Of a DNA stretch of 64,000 nt, positions 1-10,571 are shown one piece after another; within the stretch, counting starts at the first letter, position 1, and each line of letters starts with the position of its first letter. Made by a program: the position numbers and the translations under genes. The DNA is from Dendrolimus kikuchii (taxonomy: Eukaryota; Arthropoda; Insecta; Lepidoptera; Lasiocampidae). Below the pieces are notes generated by a model. That model saw only the letters and a list, made by a program, of their open reading frames with translations, was not told the DNA's origin and ran no database searches. The stretch lies in contig CM034415.1 in assembly GCA_019925095.2 (NCBI GenBank), positions 7,287,001 to 7,351,000 of the forward strand, given 5' to 3'.

Positions 1-130
1 TGGCCTTCCACGACTTCTGCATCCATCCACTTTTGCATTGTATATCTGTTTAGTCATTCTTTCATCATGCATTCTTTCCACATGCCCGAACCACCGGAGC
101 ATTCCTTTCCTTACCTTCACCCCGACACTC
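1..130 (-). mobile_element. LINE-A fragment, copy 1 (cut by window edge)
   Basis: Read on the minus strand this encodes the LRWFGHVERMHDERM segment near the C-terminus of a non-LTR reverse transcriptase polyprotein. It is nearly identical to copies at 31.4, 41.8, 46.7 and 60.7 kb. The 3' part, including the ATGT tail, lies outside the window, so no target duplication can be checked. The homology stops abruptly after about base 130, where AT-rich unrelated sequence begins, as expected of a 5'-truncated insertion. Confidence 0.8.
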
Positions 131-280
131 TCTATTTTAAATATTGACGGTGTTAATATTAAATGTTACGAAAATAAACGCACGCGCATCGCTGCAAATC
201 GTAAACTCGTAAAGTATTGTTTTACTTGTCAGGCACCATCCCCACATTTGTATTTGGTGTTTGATTTAATTTATTAAAAT

Positions 281-1179
281 CACAGCAGCTTGGGCCAAGT
301 GGCGTGAGGTGACAGGTGTCATTTGTGACCCCAAAATGCCGGTTAAATTAAAAGGACAGGTCTATAAATCCATCATTAGACCTGTCCTTTTGTATGGCAG
401 TGAAGCGTGGCCTGTACTTGAGCGACATAAGTAAGAACTGCGTGTCACGGAGATGAATAATCGTTAAATGTCGAATTTTTAAAATTAGTTTGGATGAATA
501 CGAACAACGAAAAGCGTATCAAAATAAACCCTATCAAAATGTTAACTATTTTCATTATGCGAGTATGTCATGTTCGCATATTGTGTTATCATACTCGCGC
601 TAACCATTGCCCTACCCAATTTCCTACTCGCTGCCATGGAAATAGCATAATGTAAGCGAGGCATTAAATTATAGTCTTGTTCACGGACGTGTTGCACTGT
701 TAGGATTCGGTTCCCTACATTGTACTAAAAGTAATCTTTCACATTACTAAACCATAATTCGGCTACTTGTTCACCGCTGCTGATATGAATGAATATGCTG
801 CGATGGATGTGTGGAGTGACGCGGAAAGACCGGGTCAGGAACTCCCGCATCCGCGGCAGTCTTCATGTCCGTGACATAGCAGACAAACTGCAAGAGTGTC
901 GCTTACGCTGGTACGGCCACGTTTTACGGAGACCGGCTAATTATGTAGGGAACAAATGTCTAGCCATGCCGCCATCGCCAGGTCCCGGTCGAAGGGGAAG
1001 GCCCAAGAAATGTTGGCTTGACGTTGTGAAGGATGACATGCGTACCAATGGTCTCAAAACGGGGGATGCAGAAGACCGCGCGAAGTGGAATAGAAAAAGT
1101 AGGAAAGCGGACCCTGGGCGTCGGAGTGAACGCTCCGAACGCAACCGGGATTTAACGCTCGGATGATGATGATGATGAT
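281..1179 (+). pseudogene. RTE-clade LINE, 5'-truncated 3' end
   Basis: Codes for the C-terminal tail of an RTE-type reverse transcriptase. A segment with LLYGSEAWPVLERHK ends at an in-frame TAA near 431. After an insertion at 459-788 the frame resumes with MLRWMCGVTRKDRVRN, LRWYGHVLRRP and GRRGRPKKCW, and stops at 1164-1166. A (GAT)n tail follows, typical of RTE elements. The copy is bounded by an 18-bp direct repeat with one mismatch, 263-280 and 1180-1197 (gatttaattta then y-taaaat), which marks target-primed insertion. It is dead because of the truncation, the stop and the nested insertion. Confidence 0.85.
459..788. mobile_element. unidentified 330-bp insertion inside the RTE copy
   Basis: The RTE reading frame is interrupted exactly here. 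The bases atgaat occur on both sides (453-458 and 789-794), consistent with a 6-bp target duplication. The insert is non-coding, has no obvious terminal inverted repeats and no poly-A. I do not recognise the family. Confidence 0.5.
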
Positions 1180-1417
1180 GATTTAATTTACTAAAATAAT
1201 AATAAAAACTGACATACCTAGGCACTGCTGGGTAAGAATCGTTTTTTGGGTCGCAAACATCACCCGTATCATCGGACCCGTCACCACATTCATTAATCTG
1301 TATACAAACATTGAGCTTCTTAATATTATAATATTACCAGGTGATTTGTACGGTTCCACTGCGAAATAGGGTTGTGGACTCATGTTACAATAAATTCTAA
1401 CATTATTTACATAATTG

Positions 1418-1560
1418 ACGGCCTCTGTGGTTGAGCAGGCTAAGCCTTTGCCGGCTTACCTCGCTGCAACGCAGAGGCTCCGGGTTCGATTCCTGGTATG
1501 GTAAAAATTCCGCTGTATATTACAAGCGTAACTTGCTTCATTTGGGGGCATACAATATAT
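1418..1560 (+). mobile_element. tRNA-derived SINE-like head
   Basis: Contains an A-box-like stretch (tggttgagcagg, near 1430) and a B-box match (ggttcgattcc, near 1483), about 50 bases apart as in pol III type-2 promoters. The flanking stems do not fold into a tRNA cloverleaf, so a tRNA-derived SINE is the better call. The 3' limit is uncertain; a (TTTA)n run begins near 1575. Confidence 0.45.
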
Positions 1561-1599
1561 GTGTTTGTCAGATGATTATTTATTTATTTATTTATGTAT

Positions 1600-2117
1600 A
1601 CTAGCTGATACCTGTCCACTTTGCTGGGTGTCATTAAAAATACACACGCAAATGCGCCCACACGCGAATCAAGGTTTAATTAAGCTTTGTAACTTTTAAT
1701 TAATTCACAGACGCATGTCAGAAGACAACAGACGCTAACTGATTTGGTTCTTAGAAAGCACCCGTGTCAGATTACGTCAGTACTAGCAATATATTTTAAT
1801 AAAGTAAATAAAAATATTTCTGGATCCCTAGAACATAGTAAAGTAGCCGACCCGTGCCCACTTCGTCATCGCCGTACTGATCCGTTGTCCCAGGTAGGAA
1901 CCAGCCCTCTGATCTCACGAAGAGTCAATAAGTCGTTTTGAAATATCCGTGTAGAGGCTCATGGCCTCAGGAGCCCACAGTCCAAGCGTTTCAACAGCAA
2001 ACGGCACAATCATATAACTGTCACCGAGGGTTGCATGTTTGCGGCGCTTCAGTGATTCGGTTGTTTCCGCCGCTGAGGTTTTTAGATACCCGTGCGAAGC
2101 CGGGACGGACCGCTAGT
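1600..2117. repeat. composite repeat bounded by Helitron-like ends
   Basis: The left edge begins actagctgatacc, and the right edge ends with gcgaagccgggacgg followed by ctagt. The right edge matches the 3' terminus of the Helitron-like repeat at 42.5-43.6 kb; the left edge looks like the same kind of end in reverse. Inside, minus-strand bases around 1850-2020 read as a degenerate piece of a LINE polyprotein (VPFAVETLGLWAPEAM). A related piece lies on the plus strand near 16.56 kb. Confidence 0.4.
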
Positions 2118-2391
2118 ATATTATAACTGGCCAGTCTCTCATATATAAACCCTTTCTGAGTGGCCTGGTATTTCCTTGAAAGCAAATAATGAAGTGAAAA
2201 GTAAATAAATATAGCAAATATACCTCTGTCTGGTTGATGTTTGGTTTTGGAGTCGTGGAAATATAATTCATTGAGCAGCACGTTTGCAAGTAACTGGGAC
2301 AATTATTCTCATGAATGACTTCATCCCTGTATCAAAATAAATCAATCAGTATTGTACTTTTTCAAGTAGACCTTTATGCCTAAATCTGAAG

Positions 2392-2572
2392 CTAAAAAGC
2401 ATAAAAGAAATATTTAACTGCCTTCTTTCTACAACATCTTGAAGTCGGTGCCAAGCAAAACATAAAAAACAACAACAAATGTGCAAAATATAGTAGTTTT
2501 TATGTTTTACTTCGCACCGACTTCAAGATGTGGTAGAAAGAAGGCGGTTAAATATTTATTTTATGCTTTTTA
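2392..2572. repeat. foldback (hairpin) element
   Basis: Arms 2420-2451 and 2513-2544 are near-perfect inverted complements (left arm begins gccttctttctacaacatct, with a deoxy-mismatch or two), separated by about 60 bases. The pairing extends outward through tatttaac/gttaaata and the aaaagcataaaa flanks. No coding capacity. Probably a MITE or foldback element. Confidence 0.65.
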
Positions 2573-2825
2573 GTTTGACGCTTGGTTTTTGGAAGAAAAA
2601 AGTTTTTAGTCTTTAGTTGTACAAGCACTTGAATAGCTTTAGAAATAATATATTAAGCGCCTGTAGAAATTGTACTACTGGCAACGGAATACAAGGTTAC
2701 CATCTCACTCTTCGGTGTTGACGCTCGTCGACAAGGGTTTTTCTCGATTTCTCTGTGATCCACTCATCAGATCTGAAGTGATCAGTGTGATCTGACTTGG
2801 TAATCATGGGAACACCTCGGGAGTA

Positions 2826-3143
2826 TTGTTTTTTTTTTTTTTATTGCAGGAGATCAGCAGACAGGCAGACGGCCCACTTGATGGAAAGCGGTTACCATCG
2901 CCTATGGACATTTGCAACACCAAGTTGCTGCAAATGCGCTGCTGCTCTCTTAAGGGAGACTGGAACCTGGTCACTAATGCCGGAACACAACTCAAGGTTG
3001 TTATGGCGACATACCTTAGACCAGGAGTGGTAGCCATCCAGTCGGGCAAATGCCCTACCACCTGGCTGTGGGTTGTTAAGTCGCCTCTTACGACAGGCCG
3101 CCCGGCCGCAGGAAATTGTATTCTTTCTCCGTTCCTGCACGGA
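2826..3143 (-). mobile_element. repeat family B, copy 1 (non-LTR 3' end or SINE)
   Basis: Read on the minus strand this runs from a start near cgtgcaggaacggagaaaga to ctcctgcaat followed by poly-A (the T run at 2828-2842). Six copies of the family lie in the window, in both orientations. The tail section gcgatggtaaccgctttcca recurs in other repeats here, so it looks like a mobile LINE/SINE 3' module. Open frames inside it are not conserved between copies. Confidence 0.7.
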
Positions 3144-3397
3144 TAAAGAGTATACTCTTACGAATAAAGAAAGAAATGAAAATCGATCCACAATAGACGG
3201 AGAAATCGCATTACATGTATACAAAAATATTAAGCGCCTGTCGAAAATGTATACAAGCTTTTTATTCCAAGAATTTCGGCTCACGGCGCTCTTTAATAAG
3301 TAACGAATACTCTCGATTTCTATGGCATCTGATAACTAGATCCTGACTTCATATCCATGGCACCACCTCGGAAGTATAAAAAAATCTAACAAAATGT

Positions 3398-3654
3398 ATG
3401 CTGGGTCACATAGTAGAAGTGAAACTTCAACGGACAAGTGGCAAAACGAATAGCAACAAAATTTTAACTTGAAGTTTTACAGGCAGATTGTTAATGTACT
3501 TTCCAATTTGAAAACCCGCCCGTAAACAAGTTAAAATTTTGTTGCGAATATTTTGCCACTTGTCCGTTGCCATTTGTTTTTCCACTTCTAAGTTGCGATT
3601 CGTTTTTCCACTTGTCCGTTGAAGTTTCACTTCTACTATGTGTCCCAGCACACA
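3398..3654. mobile_element. MITE with long terminal inverted repeats
   Basis: The left arm (gctgggtcacatagtagaag and onward to about 3470) is the inverted complement of the right arm ending ctatgtgtcccagca. At least 55 bases pair with few mismatches. The internal part is short and non-coding. No target duplication can be read with confidence. Confidence 0.65.
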
Positions 3655-5535
3655 TTTCGATATTTCGCAGGTTTACTGCAAATTATGATTTGGTTAGGTT
3701 AGGTACAATAATCAATGCATATTTTATTTAAACATATTTTATTTTATCAAACAAAAAAATTGAATTCGATCCGGAACCAATAAAAACATCAATAGACTAT
3801 TCTAATATTAAGCCGCCTCTCATCACGTCTACTCTAAAATTATGCCGCCTTTTACCACGGCCGTAACGCTCTTTCGTGACACTGGGATCGGATTCTAGGT
3901 TTTTATTTTTTCAGGGCAGGACAACGTCTGCCAAGACTGCTAGTTAGTTATAAGCTCATATGTAAAATCCCTACAATCTTGTTGGATAACAAACAATATA
4001 AAAATATTAAAAAATAGTATCAAGCTCTGACGAACTAAAAAGTCGGAAGGAGTAGAGAGGTGGAGGAAAAGAACCATATACTGACTGTACAATCCCCAAC
4101 GTTGGGATTGCACCTAAGCGGACTGTATTATTGGGAATTGTTTGCGAAAAACGGTTGGTTGGCCAGTGAGAATAAATCTTACAACGAGTACGTTAACTCA
4201 CCTTGCTAAGATCGGGTTCGAGTCCACTGGTCGGCGCCGACTCCTTTCTTCGTGAACACAATTTTGTTTAAAACGAGTAATTTCACAACACTCGTGACGA
4301 CGATGCAGCACTGATGCACTGGTTGGCGACAATTGCGAATATTTTACACAAAATACGAAACGAGTCTCTTATGAGGTGGATTTAACAACGAACGACTTCC
4401 GACATATGTCCGTACACGACGAGCGCAGCGAGTGACTCTCGTCGCAATTTCTACCCTCACTGGCTCACGCGTCAAATAAAAATATATACTAACCTAATTC
4501 AAACAAAATTGTCGCTAATTTATCAAATACAAAATGAACTTGAACTGTTTAACGTTATTTAATGCTAATTTATATTAAACTAGTAATAAAGGAAACGGTT
4601 TGTACACTGACCCTATCAAGCCATCGGCATTAGTGACAGCAATATTCTTCACCTGTGAAGTGCAGAAGTAGTAGGGTACGCATTCCCCAACCTGTTTGTC
4701 TGAAGTCAGGCAAATAGTACGATTCTGCTGCTCTAAAGACCACAAAGAAAATCAATTTAAATAATAAATTAATTAAATTACAACAAAGCGAAACGAGAGT
4801 CAAAATAAATTTACAATTCATTTTTTTTTATTAATTGCATTTATTTGTTACATGTAAATGAAGTAACTAAAGTAACTTAAAAAAAAAAACAATTAAATAC
4901 AAATAACAAAAACTGAACCGACTTCACACGATAAACCAAAAAAATATTTAATTATTCTTTCTAAAACATCTCGAAGTTGGGGTCAAGTAAAACATAACTA
5001 GTTACGCGCTGGTTTTTTTGATTGTCTTGTGGCGAGGCAAATACAGCCGACGTGCGCTCGGGAATGTTCGTTCGTTTCCGCGATATCGAACTCCGACGCA
5101 CCGCAGAACGCCGCCCGTAGCCGAGTACTGGAGGACAGGCAGTCTTAGGTATACCATTACGCCGTAAGGCCGCGCGCAATCGCTCCCACGGCACGCGCCA
5201 GGGAAGCCTATTATTTGCGAGATAAAACAACGTGACGTTGTCGTCCAAATTATTAGTTTAAGTAATTAAATATTAAGGCTCATGTAAATAGTTACTTCTA
5301 ATATACACAATACAGTTTATAATATATGATTTGTTTAATTTTACCGACACCCATAGTCTCGTCGCGTTGGCAAAAATAACAGAATGGATCACGCAATAAT
5401 AATAAGTAACCCTCTATTGACAGAGGATAGGATACAAGAGAGGACTCACCGATTTTTTTGTCTTGATGCCGATGACGGAAGCCAGGAAACACAGCACTTC
5501 TCGATTTTTTATAGTCTATGAATAATTTGCACAGC
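3655..5535. other. no gene recognised; AT-rich repeat debris
   Basis: AT-rich sequence with no ORF that resembles a protein. Near 3900-3945, gcaggacaacgtctgccaag followed by actgctagt looks like a Helitron-type 3' end. Near 4150-4240 a B-box-like ggttcgagtcc occurs without a foldable tRNA. A GC-richer block at about 5040-5230 is unassigned. Confidence 0.5.
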
Positions 5536-5782
5536 ACTTTTGGTAAGTTTGCAGAAGTCTTGAAAGGCCACGACACACCTTCCATGATCAAATTGATCGT
5601 GTACTAGCAGGAGGTGATGTCAGGAGCCTTAAGAACAGACGAGCTTGCATGACAAGAGTTTCGAATGTCAAAGAGGCAAGTGAGGTGTGTAAGAATAAGC
5701 CTAAATGGCACTCTGTTGTTCGTGCCTACCCCGCAAGGGAACTGGCGTGAAGTTATGTATGTATGTATGTACTTTTGGTAAG
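5536..5782 (+). mobile_element. LINE-A copy 2
   Basis: A 5'-truncated piece that starts within the GCRSRGRPRHTFHDQ coding stretch, ends in the stop after AYPARELA and has an (ATGT)n tail. It is flanked by a perfect 12-bp duplication acttttggtaag at 5536-5547 and 5771-5782. This is direct evidence of retrotransposition by target-primed reverse transcription. Confidence 0.9.
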
Positions 5783-6029
5783 GGTAGCAAGAGGGTGGCG
5801 CACGCGCACGTAATTGTTGCGCCGTAACAGATCGACGACTGGGCCGTCCGCTAGGTGGCGCGGCATTCATAATTTTGACGAATTATGGGATAAGGAAAGG
5901 GTTATTAGGAGCTGCAAAGGTGTGAAGGAAAGGCACATAGAAGGCACTCGTATTATTACGTGATCCAATTCCTTAACGTATGGCCAATACATAACCTAAG
6001 TAAAACAAACAGCGAATACCCTGTGCCTA

Positions 6030-6545
6030 ATTGCCATAACAACCTTCTTGTGCTTCGGCATTATTGGCCAAATTCCAGTCCCCCTTTGAGGTCGGCACTT
6101 GTGTCGCCACATGTATAGACGACGTTAACCACTTTCCATAAGGTTGGTCTGCTGCCTGGTAGACGCCAGAAATAATATTACATCGGCTAAGAATTATAGC
6201 TTACCATTAAGTTTTGTCTGAAATAGCGCCTTTAAGTTGGAGTCTAAGTTGTCTGCTTGCTGGCACCTGGCTACTGCCAGGAAAAGGAGGATTAGATACC
6301 GGGTGTACATCTGTAGGAGATCATTTTATTAGTGTGTAAATAGTAAAGGTATTTATCAATACAACATTTATGAAAAAAAAAGTGTATGAAGAGAAATCTT
6401 TGTAAACATTTTTAACCGTACCTATTGCGCACGTGGAGGTGTGTGGATTGGGCATAGTTAAAATTTATATGGAGAAAAAGTGCAGACGTATATTTTTAAC
6501 CGACTTCAAAAAAGGGAGGAGGTTGTTAATTCGTGTTGTAATTTT
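6030..6545 (+). repeat. dispersed repeat F, copy 1
   Basis: Matches 32.43-33.01 kb in the same orientation: cacctggctactgccaggaa, aagagaaatctttgta, gtggattgggcatagtta and a closing accgacttcaaaaaagg. Its first part also resembles the family B tail (cattattggccaaattccag; ttaaccactttccat). Interpreted as a decayed non-LTR 3' region. Confidence 0.65.
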
Positions 6546-6559
6546 TTAAATATATGTTC

Positions 6560-7001
6560 AGTCATAACATTTACGTCCTACGTCTGGGACCGGGGCTTGT
6601 CTAAGTAGTACTAAGAACTAGACGGCCGCGGTTCGCAATTGTGGGAGGCGGGAGGGGTTGTAACGGGGGTGACAGTAGACTTCCCCCCTGCTGTACGAAG
6701 TGGGTCACTCTGCTCCCCGGGGTGGCCCAGTTACAGAGCGTAGGGGCGTCATGGTGCAGTTACTCTGTACAAGATCCTGTGACGCCTCGTAAAAGCGCTA
6801 TAAATGGGGCGCAGGTTTAGGTTTGGTAGTTCGGCGGCCGTTTCTCGCAACGGCTTCGTTTTAGAAGCGAGCGTGGAGGACTGATCGCTGAGAGTCCCAC
6901 ACACCCTCGATGCAGGCCTTATACCTGCATTTTGGCCCTTCCCCCGAAGGACCCGAAGATGGTGTCCAAAGATATTCCCCCCTGCGTTATAAAAAAAAAA
7001 C
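6560..7001 (+). repeat. GC-rich repeat with poly-A end
   Basis: A markedly GC-rich block in AT-rich surroundings. It has no conserved ORF and ends in a 10-A run (6992-7001) right after cccccctgcgttat. This looks like the 3' untranslated part of a LINE. No target duplication was identified, so the left limit is approximate. Confidence 0.4.
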
Positions 7002-7358
7002 GGGTTGGACTTATAATGTAGGTAATGACTCCGGAATCACAAAAGCTTTAAAAACCACAATGAACCGAACATTAAGTCTCTATTTTGAAAATTGCAATAC
7101 ATAATTCCACAACGACACTACTAGCATGTTTCCTCGTATAACAGGTTTTCAAACAATATTTTGAATATCATTTTCCTTGTATTTTTTTACAATGTTTATT
7201 ACCTAGTCTTGTCTAGGACAATATATATAAGTATAGATATAAGGCCCACACTGCACATGCACTTCCTCACAACACCAGCATGTAACAGATACACTCTACA
7301 TTAGTATAAGTTTAGTATTAAAACTAGAATAAATTAATATAATAAGTTATTCGTAAGA

Positions 7359-7612
7359 TACATACACCTCATGCAAAAGTGGATGGATGCAGAAGTCGTG
7401 GAAGGGCACGACACACCTTCCATGATCAAATTGATCGTGTACTAGCGGAGGGTGATGTCAGGAGCCTTAAGAACAGACGAGTGTGCATGGCAAGAGTTAT
7501 GAATGTCAAAGAAGCAAGTGACGTGTGTAAGAATGGTCCTAAATGGCGCTCTGTTGTTCGTGCCTACCCCGCAAGGGAACTGGCGTAAAGTTATGTATGT
7601 ACATACACCTCA
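7359..7612 (+). mobile_element. LINE-A copy 3
   Basis: Carries the end of the coding region from GCRSRGRARHTFHDQ to AYPARELA and a short ATGT tail, flanked by the perfect 13-bp duplication tacatacacctca (7359-7371 and 7600-7612). The reading frame is open, but only the last 69 codons remain. Confidence 0.9.
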
Positions 7613-7834
7613 ACACAAAAATCAATAAATTAATGTCACACACAAGAACCAAAATAACTAATAAGCGTGTTAAATTCAAAAAATTAAATCTAGAAACTAA
7701 GTTGTAAAGAGTACGGAACTCGAGTCCGTAGAGTTGTTAATAATAAAAAATAAAAAAACTAGTCTTGTCGTTGATTCGGTCATCCAAGTAAACCGCTTCT
7801 TTATAATAATATTTTCTTATTACGTTTTGAATTC

Positions 7835-8050
7835 CTTCGCCTATTCACTTCTCACAACTTGCGCTCAGATACATACCGTAGACTCCTGACACCTGCACAC
7901 ACTTCATCCTTTTATGATAACTCTTTCACAGTGCAGGCTGTCAAACTCTGGAATGCGTTGCCTCTTACTCTCAGAGAGGCCAAAATATTACCTACATTTC
8001 GGAACTCACTTAGAAAGTACTATCTGTCTCTAAATAAATATGTCTAATAT
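7835..8050 (+). pseudogene. CR1/L2-like LINE, C-terminal coding remnant
   Basis: The frame 7859-8047 contains SFTVQAVKLWNALPLTLREA and a following FRNSLRKYYL. This is the typical last segment of CR1/L2-like LINE polyproteins (xxAVxLWNxLPxxLR). The reverse transcriptase core is absent, so this is a short fossil and not a gene. Confidence 0.6.
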
Positions 8051-8084
8051 ATTAAACATTTACTTATTTATCTATTGTAATATA

Positions 8085-9059
8085 TCTATACTAATATTAT
8101 AAAGGTAAGGAAAGGAATGCTCCGGTGGTTCAGGCATGTGGAAAGAATGCATGATGAAAGAATGACTAAACAGATATACAATGCAAAAGTGGATGGATGC
8201 AGAAGTCGTGGAAGGCCACGACACACCTTCCATGATCAAATTGATCGTGTACTAGCGGAGGGTGATGTCAGGAGCCTTAAGAACAGATGAGTGTGCATGA
8301 CAAGAGTTATGAATGTCAAAGAAGCAAGTGAGGTGTGTAAGAATGGACCTAAATGGCGCTCTGTTGTTCGTGCCTACCCCGCAAGGGAACTGGCGTGAAG
8401 TTATGTATGTATGTAATATTATAAAGCTGAAGAGTTTGTTTGTTTGTTTGTTTAAACGCGCTAATTTCAGGAACCGCTGGTCCGATTTGAAAAATTCTTT
8501 CAGTGTTGAATAGTACATTTATCGAGGAAGGCTATAGGCTATATTATGTTTTCAAAAAAATTAGGGATCCTTACTAAAAGTCCAATAATGTAACCCAAGG
8601 TGTAAAAAAATGACCCGAAAAAATCCTTACACGGCGTGCGCTGCGAAAACTATTGATTATAGAACAAAACAATGTACTATGTAACTCTTTATTTTGTACC
8701 TTGGTATTAATCCTTATCAAAATAAATTACTCCATATTCAAGACGAGTTCAATACCTTTCTAGAACTTTTTGAATTATTCAATTCGGACCTTTCATTAAA
8801 AAGATATCGCGATATTTAAAATGTAATAAGTATTAGTGTTGTAGCCAAATATACTAATATAATGTTTGAATGAACACGCTGATCTCAGGTCTGATTTGAA
8901 AAATTCTTTCAGTGTTGGATAGCCCATTTATCGAGGAAGGCTATAGGCTATATATCATCACGCTAAAGCCAATAGGAGCGGAGCACCAATGAAGAATGTT
9001 TCAAAATCGGGGGGTTTTGAAAGCAAATTCCACGCGGGCGACGTCGCGGGCACAGCTAG
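8085..9059 (+). mobile_element. Helitron-like non-autonomous element(s)
   Basis: Begins after an A with tctatactaatattataaag and ends in ctag followed by T, preceded by the small palindrome gcgacgtcgc. These are Helitron-style termini (5' TC, 3' hairpin plus CTRR, insertion between A and T). The internal motif ttgaaaaattctttcagtgt is repeated at about 8489 and 8897, so two copies are fused or nested. LINE-A copy 4 sits inside. No Rep/helicase is encoded. Confidence 0.65.
8092..8426 (+). mobile_element. LINE-A copy 4, nested in the Helitron-like repeat
   Basis: The coding remnant begins at MLRWFRHVERMHDERM and reaches the (ATGT)n tail. It is flanked by the perfect 13-bp duplication taatattataaag (8092-8104 and 8414-8426), which is the 5' end of the host repeat. 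A premature TGA lies near 8288. Insertion after the Helitron is certain from the nesting. Confidence 0.9.
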
Positions 9060-9112
9060 TGTTAATATAAAATGCTTGTCACATATAATGTTAACAAATA
9101 TATTTATTTAGT

Positions 9113-9350
9113 TCTTTTTTTTAATTGCAGGAGTTTAGCAGACAGGCAGACGGCCCAATTGATGGAAAGCGGTTACCGTCGCCTATGGACATTTGCAACA
9201 CCAATGGTGTTACAAATGCGCTGCTGCTCTCTTAAGGGAGACTGGAACCTGGACACTAATGCCGGAACACAACTCAAGGTTGTTATGGCGACATACTTAG
9301 ACCAGGGGTGGTAGTCATCCAGTCGGGCAAATGCCCCACCAACTGGCTGT
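9113..9350 (-). mobile_element. repeat family B, copy 2 (truncated)
   Basis: Same family as 2.83 kb. The poly-A end is the T run near 9117-9124 and the other end stops short at the accaactggctg segment, about 80 bases earlier than full copies. No clear target duplication. Confidence 0.65.
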
Positions 9351-9459
9351 AGGTATATTATTTTGTACATACGTATATATATTACTATTATGTTATATAT
9401 GTATTACATTTATAAATTAGTGTAAGTTTGTATATTTAAATTGTACAGTCCTATATTTT

Positions 9460-9632
9460 TTTTGCTCCACCTAAATCGCCAGATTAGTTAAGAATATCTT
9501 TGAAACTGGGTTACCTGGAAGAGATCGCTTTTAGGGATAAGGCCGCCTGTTGTTTTGCCAACAAGTATTGTAATTATGCATTTTGTTTATTTTAGTGAGC
9601 AATAAAGTGTTATCTATCTATCTATAATACTC
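9460..9632 (+). mobile_element. CR1/L2-type LINE 3' UTR
   Basis: Holds gggttacctggaagagatcg, a self-complementary cgctttt...gggataag stretch, gccgcctgttgttttg and caataaagtg before an (ATCT)n tail. Related sequence occurs on the minus strand near 17.68 and 48.70 kb. Non-coding. Confidence 0.55.
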
Positions 9633-9744
9633 GAACTTTTGATCTGTCATCATTTTTCTGTTTGCTATCTGATTTTAAAGAATTTTCTACTATATCTGCG
9701 TAAAAGCAAACATAACAAGTAAAAGCCAACTTCGTAACCCAAAG

Positions 9745-9910
9745 CAAACATGATAAAATAAAAAAACTTCGTTTAAAAAAACCGACTTAAAAACTAAAAA
9801 GTGCTTAGTAATTTTCAAAATATAGTAATTTTTGTTTTGCTTTGCACCGATTTCAAGATGTTTTAGATAGATTTGAAGTCGGTTTTTTAAACGAAGTTTT
9901 TTATTTTTTT
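9745..9910. repeat. foldback repeat
   Basis: Inverted arms aaaacttcgtttaaaaaaac (about 9765) and its complement in gttttttaaacgaagttttt (about 9885), each carrying the ccgactt/aagtcgg motif. The loop is about 80 bases. Related in motif to the foldback at 2.4 kb. Confidence 0.5.
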
Positions 9911-10211
9911 ATGCTATGTATGGGTAGACCTGCGAAAGGTGCCGCGCTCCTTAAAAAATATAGGTCCCAAGAAATGGAAAAAAAAAAATGTTCGTAAAAT
10001 GAAGACTACTTTGCCAAACTATGTTAAATTTTTAGGGGACTATATGGCAACTATTCCGCATCAAACTAAACAAGAATCGCGTAAATCGGATCATAAATCT
10101 CGGAGTAATCGGTGAACATACATAAAAAAAAGATCCCAACGAATTGAGAACCTCCTCCTTTTTTTAAGTCGGTTAAAAACACTACAAGTAAGTAGTAAGG
10201 TCAGATATATC

Positions 10212-10571
10212 TATATTAAAATTATAAACAGGAAAGATTTGTATTTTTGTATGTTTGTAACGAGCACAAAAACTACTAGACCGATTTCAAAAATTCTTTC
10301 ACCATTCTAATGCTACATTATCCCTGATAAATATACTAGGTTATATAAAAATAAGAGATCCATACTAAAACTTCAATAGTATAATAACCCATCAAACAAA
10401 ACAAAATACTTGGCGCTGGAATCGGGTTCTACGATTTTGATGAAATTTTATGTGTGTTTGACAGGGTCCCGGGATGGTTTACATTCACAATTAAACTCGG
10501 TAGCTGGCGCTGGAATCGCGTTCTAGATTTTTATTTTTTCAGAACAGGACAACGTCTGCCAACACCGCTAA
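10212..10571 (+). repeat. Helitron-like repeat remnant
   Basis: Starts tctatattaaaattataaac and carries accgatttcaaaaattcttt, as in the 8.1 and 42.5 kb elements. It ends with aggacaacgtctgcc and accgctaat. It is more diverged than the other two and non-coding. Confidence 0.45.

Noticed and set aside
2892..3284. 130-codon minus frame and overlapping plus frames in family B
   Set aside because: Not conserved between the six family B copies; the repeat appears non-coding.
4160..4250. Possible tRNA gene (B-box ggttcgagtcc, complementary gccagtg/cactggt ends)
   Set aside because: T-arm and anticodon stems do not pair and spacing is wrong for a cloverleaf; probably a chance match or SINE scrap.
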